From NCBI GenBank assembly GCA_003024785.1, contig PUQB01000026.1, forward strand, positions 62,001-126,000: a DNA stretch of 64,000 nt. The letters run 5' to 3'. This DNA comes from Selaginella tamariscina. Taxonomy: Eukaryota > Streptophyta > Lycopodiopsida > Selaginellales > Selaginellaceae. Within the stretch, counting starts at the first letter, position 1. Each line of letters starts with the position of its first letter. Made by a program: the position numbers and the translations under genes. Of the stretch, positions 56,870 through 64,000 are shown piece after piece. The notes beneath the pieces were generated by a model that saw nothing but the letters and a program-made list of their open reading frames with translations, made no database searches and was not told where the DNA came from.

Positions 56870-57830
56870 ACCCACAGGCGAAACCCAGGCCCCGCATGGA
56901 GATTCGGGGCGATGGAGTATCAGGGGCTCGTGGGCACTAGGGATCGAGCGAGGACGTAATAGCGACCTCCGCATGCCGGCCCCGGGATTGGGTTGCGCCA
57001 AACAGGAGGCCTCGCATCAGAGCATGCCTACGTAAAGGAGCTAGGGATCGCAGAAGCAACCAAAGCCCAAGACTATCTGGCACCAGAACGTTGGTTCCCC
57101 AACCACCAAGACAAGTCCGGAGGGCCTATGTGGACATACCCAAGCCAGACGGCCACCCCAATCAAGCGGAGCCACTCCAGAGCCGATATCGACAGGGATC
57201 AGCCCTTTTACGGTCTTGGGCCCAGGAGAGATATCCTCTACCTGGGCCGATCGGAGATCAGCCCGGGAAGTGGGGGGGAGAAGCTCAGGCGTAGACATGC
57301 CCGGGTGGAAGTAGGACACGTAAACCTAGATAGGAGACATGCGGGGCCAGTATGGGGAAGAAGTGCAGGAAGGGATCAACAGGTAAAACTGTGCAGTTAG
57401 AGCCACAAGGGATCTCACCAGGCGACAGCAAAACAACCATAGTCTACGTTAACGAACAAGTACCACGACGAACGGCCGATAGTAGCAGCACTGGTCACCC
57501 AGATGGAACACAGATTGAGGAATCCCAGGGCAGAACCAGCGAACCATGGGGCGAAGAGATAGGGAGGACGGAGGAGCCGGAAGCAGGATTCCAAACGCAC
57601 GTGTGGCCAGCTCACAGGACCACATGGTCCACGAGGTTGGACCATAGGCGTGAGGCACACACTACGAAGGCAATGATGGTCAGGCGGTGCCATCATTGCA
57701 TATCCAGGCGCAGGGATAGACGTGCCAAACACTCGGAGGACAGTCACGGCACCTACACTCAGAAAGATGGTGCACAATGCCACACCTCCATTACCATGAC
57801 CATGGGGTGGACAGAGAGAAATCGGCCGTG
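56870..57830 (+). pseudogene. C2 region after protease, unrecognised
   Basis: Compositionally coding-like DNA of C2 in several frames (for example GLASEHAYVKELGIAEATKAQDYLAPERWFP in two pieces near 57000-57100). No RT or integrase motif was found here. It occupies the place where C1 has RT to integrase. Confidence 0.4.
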
Positions 57831-58161
57831 ATCAGAGAAATTCCAGTGCTCATCAAGGGCCAAGAACGAGTAGCGGAGCTAGTATCGCCCAGATACTCCA
57901 AGTTCAAGGAATAAATCGGGCAACCCGACGTCCGGCGAGTCAGGAAACAATTACGATTGGATGAATTCTTCAACTTTCCGTGGGGAGAAGAGACCCAGGA
58001 TTTGAGGAGAAGGCAAACAATTCCTCCAGTCAGCAGAATTAGTGGCTAGTCAAACCGGGCATAGGGGATACAATTCTGCACGAATGGGAGTGCCATCTTC
58101 CGCATTATGTTCGATGAACTGGCGATAGTCTTTCGGCTACCAAGGGACGGCCTAGCCCTAG
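57831..58161 (+). pseudogene. Domain X of C2, first part
   Basis: Plus strand: REIPVLIKGQERVAELVSPR, YSKFKE, stop, IGQPDVRRVRKQLRLDEFFN, FPWGEETQDL. Homologous to 25397-25852 of C1. Interrupted by the solo LTR that follows. Confidence 0.5.
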
Positions 58162-59094
58162 TGTCAGAGTTTTTACCTGGTGCCACAAAGGCGGCTTGCC
58201 AGGTGCCAACCCTGGAATCCCCTCTCTGGAAACCCCACGGAATTGGTAAAGTAACCCGTATTAGGAACCCAACCCTTAGGAACTAAACCCTAACTGACCA
58301 AGTTCACGAACGAGACTCACCTTGTGAATCAGGATGCACGGACTGGCCGAGTTATAGGTGTTGTTCCTAGCTTGCGTGGTTGAGGCGGCCGGAGCAAGGC
58401 CTCAACCACTAGTTCTGCGGAACGTGAACTCGGGCAATACCTTTGAGCTTGCGAGCAGGTTTTCGGACCAAGGAATCTGGCTAGCTCCTTGGAAGTGACG
58501 TGCCCTTGTCTCAAAGGCAAGATCCTGCCAACGATAAGGATAGTCTAACCCTAGGTGGGTTGTACCCCTGTCGTGTGGAAGTTTGGGCGGCACAACAGAG
58601 GGTTGCACCTTGACGACACAAGCTTAGCTTGCACCGATAGGAGGTTAACGAGCTCTCTTTTGAACCCAGGAAGCCTCACTACATACACTCTACCTTATTT
58701 ATGTGACGGACCCCCCCCTGTTTACCTAAATGAGTAAGTGGGCTGGCACAAAAATGCCAGCCCTTAGAGAAATGGTTGTCCTAACCTAACCCTAAACCTA
58801 ACCCCTAGGGGGTATTAGGCGTGGGTTAGGGCAACCCTAGGGGTGTCCCTAACCCTTTTTGACAAGCTATATTTAACGAAAACCTACGTCAAACTGGGGG
58901 AGAGTTTTCTAGAGGTAAGTACTACCTTCGCCTAGAGTTTCTCGAGGTACCTAGTGACAGCCGGACTACCCCTAAACACCTAAGTGCACTAAGCGGGGCT
59001 GTTTCTCACTACAACTAGGGTTTGCCACACAACTCGGTAGGTAACAACAGTCAACCCCAAAGTAAAGGGTCAAGTCATAGTAAAAACTATGACA
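58162..59094 (-). mobile_element. Solo LTR, family A, inverted relative to 17061-17999
   Basis: 933 bp, TGTCAGAGTTTTTACC ... AAAAACTATGACA on the plus strand, flanked by CCTAG and CATAG (four of five). Splits domain X of C2. Confidence 0.85.
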
Positions 59095-59340
59095 CATAGG
59101 GAATGCTCGGACGCAGAGGTTCAACGGCCCGCCACCACAGGAAGTCATGGACTACGAGGCATACAAGCGAAGGAAGAAGCAGCCGAGTTTGTAACGCTAG
59201 TGGCTTTCATGCTCACAGGAAGAACAGGGAGTCGGATCACCAGACGATTGGCAAACGGTCTTTGCAAGGCGTGGGAAGGAGTCGCGATAAATTGGCTGAC
59301 TGTCTTAAGCAGTACCTGATTCCGGCTCTAACTAGGGATT
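59095..59340 (+). pseudogene. Domain X of C2, second part
   Basis: AAEFVTLVAFMLTGRTGSRI, TRRLANGLCKAWEGVAINW and YLIPALTRD, matching EFLALTVFMFTERTKRR...LANTLCSAWEGVAVDW of C1 (21250-21483). Two frames are needed. Confidence 0.5.
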
Positions 59341-59749
59341 CACGGGGTTCGAGCCGGCACTGAGCAAAGGCTACCCACGGCTGGACACATTGCTATTTTG
59401 ATCATGGGCTCGTTTGGCCGAACGGTAGTAACAGCATCACCACCACTCCAAATGGGGAAACAGCCAGAACCCCTAGAGTCAACAGAAGAATAGGATTCAA
59501 CAGAGGAACAGGGCTCAACAGAAGAACAGGCGTCAACAGAGGAGCAGGCGGAGGTAGTCTCCTTCCGGACCAGGAATCACCAGGGTATGTACCGCGGGAA
59601 CCCATCCACGCGATTCCCTGGCTATAGGACCCCCACTACCGGAATCCTCGTCAGACGCAATTGAGCAATCTACCGAACCCAGCCAGGGAGGAAGAAGGAC
59701 AATCCTGAGACGAATACGAGAGTAACTATCAACACTTCCAGGCCAACAG

Positions 59750-60300
59750 ACGATGGACCTCCACGGTCTACACCAGGCTCTGGGGGTCTTCGACCAGCTA
59801 GACGAAGCCATGGCGATATATGACGGCCTCGACCTCCCAGCGGTGGCAAGGGAACACGACGACATAATGACAGAACTCACGGAACGGCGGCAGAAGCCTG
59901 GGAAGTTGCCCAAAGGCTAAGGAGCTACTGAGTGAAGGAGGCCGACTGTGTATGATGACAATGAAGAACGAAGGACGCCTGGGAAAGCTGGAGCGAAAGG
60001 AGAGCGGACTTCCAGTGGTTGTACAGTGAGTGCGAAACTCTCCTAGGCTACTCAACGATGACCAACACGCCGCAGCCGGTCATAGCGGAAGGGAACAAAA
60101 TACAGGAATGCAAAGCTCGGTTAGAACGAAGGTGTAGGAGCTCGCTAAGGCACAAGTAGAACTAACGGCGGTCAGAAGGGAATTACTGACAAAGACTCAA
60201 CTCTCCAAAACCAGTACCGCACCTACAGCCGTCCAACTGAACCCCTACTCAGGAGGCCAGAAGCCGCCCCCGGGCTAGCCAGCTCGGGTCAGGACTCGGC
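59750..60300 (+). pseudogene. C2 3' ORF remnant, coiled-coil-like
   Basis: Arg/Glu/Leu-rich pieces such as VFDQLDEAMAIYDGL and AREHDDIMTELTERRQK, broken by stops, before the 3' LTR. It occupies the same position as the coiled-coil remnant of C1. Confidence 0.4.
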
Positions 60301-60452
60301 CCGGACCATCAGGGAGCTAGAGGTACACAGCCAGCTACAGGCCCAACTCTTGCGGCAAAGGAACAAGAATAGATCACCATGTACCGGGAGTCCAAGGAGC
60401 AGATAACTAGGGCACATGGCTCGAGGACGTGCCAACGAATAGCCCGGGCATC

Positions 60453-61116
60453 TGGTTGATGGTGGCCCATCATTGCGGCCATCAGCAGATCGCCACCGGC
60501 GTGGACGAGCGATTGAACGAAACACCGAAAAGGAGGACTTTCAGGTACGGACTGATGGCAACCGGTGTCAGGCGGCGGCATAAGCAGGCGAAGATCCGAA
60601 TCATCCGGACCAACTACCCAGGGTACGAAGGATAGCACGCGTGGGGAGGCACATAAATGTGACAGGCAGGACTCTGTCACCAGGCGGCAGACCAGTGAGA
60701 GAGCGCCACCTGTAGCTAGGGCCTAGTGGTAGGTACCCACTATAGCCGGAAGGTGGTAGTGGGTCGGGGTCTTTTTGGAGTCAAATTGCGTCTTATAGAT
60801 TACTCCACTGTTGGAGATAGTTGTACTCAGGCAGGCAATATATATATATACCCATTTCATTCTATTCTCCCCACTAGCGGGCGTTTCCCTGCTTGCCACT
60901 CCTAGGTCCCATAATCCTCTCTGCCAGTCATCTCAAGAACTCTTGTACACGGACCCTCATGGCGTCGAGTAGAGGCCAACCCGATACTTCCCATTACTCC
61001 TGAGGTAAGGCTGGCGTACCGACAGATCCCTGGAGTTGGACGCTCTTGACAGCGTCCTGGCGACCACTGCAACTTCCTAGAAGCACCACATCTGGCTGCG
61101 GAGTCCCCAACGACCA
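60453..61116 (+). repeat. 3' LTR of C2
   Basis: 664 bp, TGGTTGATGGTGG ... CCCAACGACCA. The TATA box of the other LTR is reduced here to CCCACTATAGCCGG by a small deletion. Confidence 0.85.
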
Positions 61117-61121
61117 CTTGT

Positions 61122-61170
61122 ATCCTGTATCTGGTATCTAGTATCCTGCATCCTATATCAGGTCATGACA
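61122..61170 (-). mobile_element. 5' LTR of chromovirus D, second fragment
   Basis: ATCCTGTATCTGG...GGTCATGACA continues the LTR interrupted at 42077 and matches the end of the LTR at 31180-31224. Confidence 0.85.
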
Positions 61171-61759
61171 ATCCCAAGGGTCTGCACTAGCTGACCTAGG
61201 CTTACCTTGGGAGATGCTATAAGGTGCGATGATGGCCTCTACTGATGCAGCAAGGGTTCATGTACATATGAGTAGGGGTTCCTTAGGGCGGAGCTGCTAC
61301 CTTCTTGGATGATACAGCCGGGCTAGGAGGGGGGAGAGAGAAGGATAATCCGACAAAAGATGTGGTAGACAAAGAGAAGATCTCTCTCTCTATATATATA
61401 TATATTGCCTAATGAGATACAATAGGGCCCCTTTCCCCAAGGATGGTGGAGCAAGATGCAAAGAAGAAGATAAGAAGGACCCCCATTGTTTACCTTCTTG
61501 CTTATATAGTGGGTCGGCTTTGTAGACCCTAAGTCCAGGTGGCACTCCCTTACTAGTCTCACCACCCTGTGACCAATTCTCACCTATGGCATTTATGCGC
61601 CTCCCTTATGTGTGTGTCCCACGTATTGTGATCAACTGCTGCCAATGTTGCCTGACAGTCATTGCTGTCGATCAGTACCTATTGTACCCTTGCGGCTCGG
61701 CCGCTTGTCCTTGTCGCTTGACCATGCCGGTTGGCAGTTTGATGGTGGTGCAGTTTACA
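61171..61759 (-). mobile_element. 5' LTR of C1, second fragment
   Basis: Starts ATCCCAAGGGTCTGC and follows the C LTR (TTACCTTGGGAG, GATGGCCTCTACTGATGC, CTTATATAGTGGGT at 61502-61515). Its outer end is decayed, and no target duplication with the C1 left flank (CTGCT) was found. Confidence 0.65.
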
Positions 61760-62065
61760 TAAGTTAATAAGCATCCATGTCAAACATGGATTGTTGTTCA
61801 TGGAAATTCTTACATTTGTCAAGTTGGAGTACCGCCTCAATCGATGTTATAAGTGATTGTGCACCCATATCTTTCTCGTCATAAGGTCATTCATGCTATG
61901 CAAGAATCACATACTTTTCAAAATAAAATGTTCCCTTCTTAAATACATTAGCAACCTCGCTTTGGAATTAAAGAAAGTATGAGATAAAAATTTTATATAA
62001 TTAGAAGGTGGTGAATAAGTTTTATTAATTAGTTCTTCTTTAAACCTCACAGTTTATAAATTTTA
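61760..62065. other. Downstream region of the DYW PPR gene
   Basis: AT-rich, no gene; expected to contain the 3' untranslated region of the minus-strand PPR gene. Confidence 0.5.
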
Positions 62066-64000
62066 TCACCAATAATCTCCACATGAGCAATTACCATTTT
62101 GTATAATATGAAATCGATTCTCATTTCTTACCATTATAGCTCTCCCAGAAAGCCTAGAAATCATTTTAATCAACCAATGACAGTTATTACACATCCTTAT
62201 ATTTTTAACAACTCTAACGACATTTTTATGAGGTGTATTTAAAATGCCATAAACAACAGCCCGCCTCTCATTGTGCCCACATAATAGCTTCTCCTTCTCA
62301 TCATTCATTATGAAATAACTCATATTGTATGATTTAGTAACATATTCATGTTTTTGTATGTCTTTAAGAAATTGTTTTAATTTATCTTCAATATATATAG
62401 GACCCTCCTCCCCAACCACAAATTTAACCATCCTCCCTAGCCCATCCATAACATAAGCCTGCCCAAGCAAATCCCAAGTACCAAACTTCATCGTTATTTC
62501 CAACACCTTCTCTTGCTCTTTCAACATACCCTTACTACTATATATCTCTGCCATAAGTATATAAGCAGATGCTTGTTTCTGATCTAAATCCACCAAAGAC
62601 TTAAAAGCCATCTTCCCTATCTCAATATTTTTCCATTTACGACAAGCACTCAAGAGTGTCATCCATGTCACTACATCAGGTTCACAAGGCATTGCTTGTA
62701 ACAAAGCAACAGCTTCATTTAGCTTGTTTGCACGACCAAGAAGGTCAACCATGCAAGTGTAATGCATCACAGTAGGGGTGAGTTCATACTGTGTAGGCAT
62801 TACCTTAAGGTACTCCCATGCCTTTTCTGCCAAACCTACATGGCTACAACATTCAAGTATGCATAAAAATGTAATAGCATTTGGTCGAAAATTTTGATCT
62901 TGCATTACCTTAAAAAGGCTAAAAACATAAGTAGTGTTCCCAAACCTACCATAACCTGCTAAGAGCGCATTCCATGTTGATACATCCCTTACTTGTGGGT
63001 GCAAATCAAATACCTCACGAGCCTCTTCCATACTCCCACATTTCGCATAAAATCTACCAAAGATGTTACTATATGAGTATTAAATTCCTTTATTTCTGAA
63101 TGGAACTTCCGTCCAATGGTCCAAGCCCCATTCGAACCACAAGCCTTAAGAGCAGCAACATATGTCACGCAATTGGGGCACATCCACACTTCTCTTTCAT
63201 TCTGGAGAAGCAATCCAGAGCAACAAGACCCTGCCCATTGTCCACATAGCCCATGATCAGAGCAGTCCAGGACACCACGTCCGGCTCCTGAATACTATCA
63301 AACACACTCCTAGCATCTACCATGCTGCCACACTTGGCATATATGTCTATCAGTGTGCTCTGCACGAACTGATCCATATGGCAACCAATCTCCAAATGTA
63401 TCTCTTTACATTGTTCCAGACACCTTTTCTTTCCAGTTTCATCTCCATCCGCTGCCAGTGACGTGCAGGCCTTGAGGGCAGCAAGATAAGTCACGCAATT
63501 GGCGCACATCTGCACTTCTCTTTCATCTGGAGAAGCAGTCCAGGGCAACAAGACCCTGCCCATCTCCGCATAGCCCAGGATCAGAGCATTCCAGGACACC
63601 ACGTCCGGCTCCTGGATACTATCAAACACGCTCCTAGCGTCTGCCATGTTGCCACACTTGGCATACATCTCTATGAGCGTGCTCTGCAGAAACTGATTCA
63701 TATGGCAACCAATCTCCAAATGTATCTCTCTACCTCGTTCCAGACACCTTTTCTTTCCACTTTCATCTCCATCTGCTGCCAGTGACGTGCAGGCCTTGAG
63801 AGCAGCAACATATGTCACGCAATTGGGCAACATATGCACTTGTCCTTCATCCTCAAAACAAGTCCAGGGCAGCAAGACCTTGTGCACTGTCCGCATATCC
63901 CGGATCACAGCAGTCCAGGACACCACGTCCGGCTCCTGGATACTGTCGAACACTGTCCGAGCGTCTACCATGCTGCCACACTTGGCATACATGTTGATGA
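62066..64000 (-). pseudogene. PLS-class PPR protein with E and DYW deaminase domains, frameshifted, 5' end outside
   Basis: Predicted organelle C-to-U RNA-editing factor. The 5' part (63165-64000) holds PLS triplets with YAKCG(S/N)M(V/A)DAR and VFDSIQEPDVVSW; then a middle piece (62989-63213) and a C-terminal 321-codon piece, each in its own frame. Both breaks look like single missing bases (near 63197 in GAGAAG; near 63047 in a T run). In the last piece, residues 1-190 are PPR and E motifs. The DYW domain keeps the deaminase zinc site H253-x-E255 (as HNE, not HSE) with C281-x-x-C284, a second site H308...C315-x-C317, and the final Asp-Tyr-Trp. No intron seen. It could be a pseudogene or carry consensus errors. 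Confidence 0.85.
63230..64000 (-). repeat. 324-bp tandem repeat coding one PLS triplet
   Basis: The word GGACACCACGTCCGGCTCC recurs at 63270, 63594 and 63918, a period of 324 bases (108 codons). The three units are close to identical at DNA level, including the CACTGGCAGCAGATGGAG-like segment. The array may continue beyond the window. Confidence 0.9.

Larger units (their letters stand above)
42078..61116 (+). mobile_element. Ty3/gypsy element C2, with large internal insertions
   Basis: Bounded by two C-family LTRs (42078-42759 and 60453-61116) and perfect CTTGT target duplications in the D LTR. The internal order is gag start, then 13 kb of foreign DNA (tRNA array and B elements), then protease and domain X, a solo A LTR, the rest of domain X, a coiled-coil stretch and the 3' LTR. 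No RT, RNase H or integrase remains. With insertions removed the element is only about 5 kb, against about 11 kb for C1. Confidence 0.85.

Noticed and set aside
60309..60680. 123-codon minus ORF near the C2 3' LTR (and similar ORFs at 40538 and 42095)
   Set aside because: They recur in each family C LTR and contain no known domain; they are chance frames in the antisense of LTRs.
19270..61764. Target duplication for the outermost element C1
   Set aside because: The left flank CTGCT has no counterpart at the decayed right end (TAAGT), so the outer boundary of C1 stays uncertain.

Overview
The window is nuclear DNA of a land plant. The evidence is a full CAND1 gene, two PPR genes (one ending in a DYW cytidine-deaminase domain), plant-type nuclear tRNA genes and telobox motifs, and Ty3/gypsy elements that include a chromovirus. 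An intron-rich P-class PPR gene and PLS-type DYW repeats suggest a seed-free lineage (lycophyte, fern or moss). I cannot name the species. All coordinates come from reading by hand, and boundaries may be off by a few bases.

Left part (1-15 kb), gene-rich. A frameshifted hAT transposase (1-1822, +) is cut by the left edge. On the minus strand follow a 14-exon P-class PPR gene (6761 to 2910) and a 29-exon CAND1 gene (14961 to 7925). My hand splicing keeps the PPR gene open for 592 codons. It keeps CAND1 open for about 1230 codons apart from one missing base in exon 24. Introns are short and full of (GA)n, (CA)n and (TA)n tracts.

Middle part (15-61.8 kb), a nested retrotransposon stack. A Tc1/mariner remnant, a solo LTR (family A) and a truncated family B LTR lead into a Tat-like Ty3/gypsy element, C1 (minus, 19275 to 61759). 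Its 5' LTR was split by a chromovirus, D (minus, 30631-61170). D received E (34029-38761, perfect GTGAC target duplication), a solo family C LTR in its gag zinc knuckle, and a second family C element, C2 (plus, 42078-61116, perfect CTTGT target duplication) in its own 5' LTR. C2 in turn holds a tRNA-gene array with GGGTTTA-rich spacers (43.3-46.6 kb), non-coding family B LTR elements (46.6-56.5 kb) and another solo A LTR (58162-59094).

Right part (62-64 kb). A PLS-DYW PPR gene on the minus strand runs off the right edge. It is broken by two one-base frameshifts, and its N-terminal part is a 324-bp (108-codon) near-identical tandem repeat.

Working together: CAND1 is a housekeeping regulator of cullin-RING ligases. 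The PPR proteins are expected in organelles, where they bind RNA and, for the DYW protein, edit C to U. The remainder is mobile DNA in varied states of decay. E is probably the youngest insertion and keeps an intact 404-codon gag.
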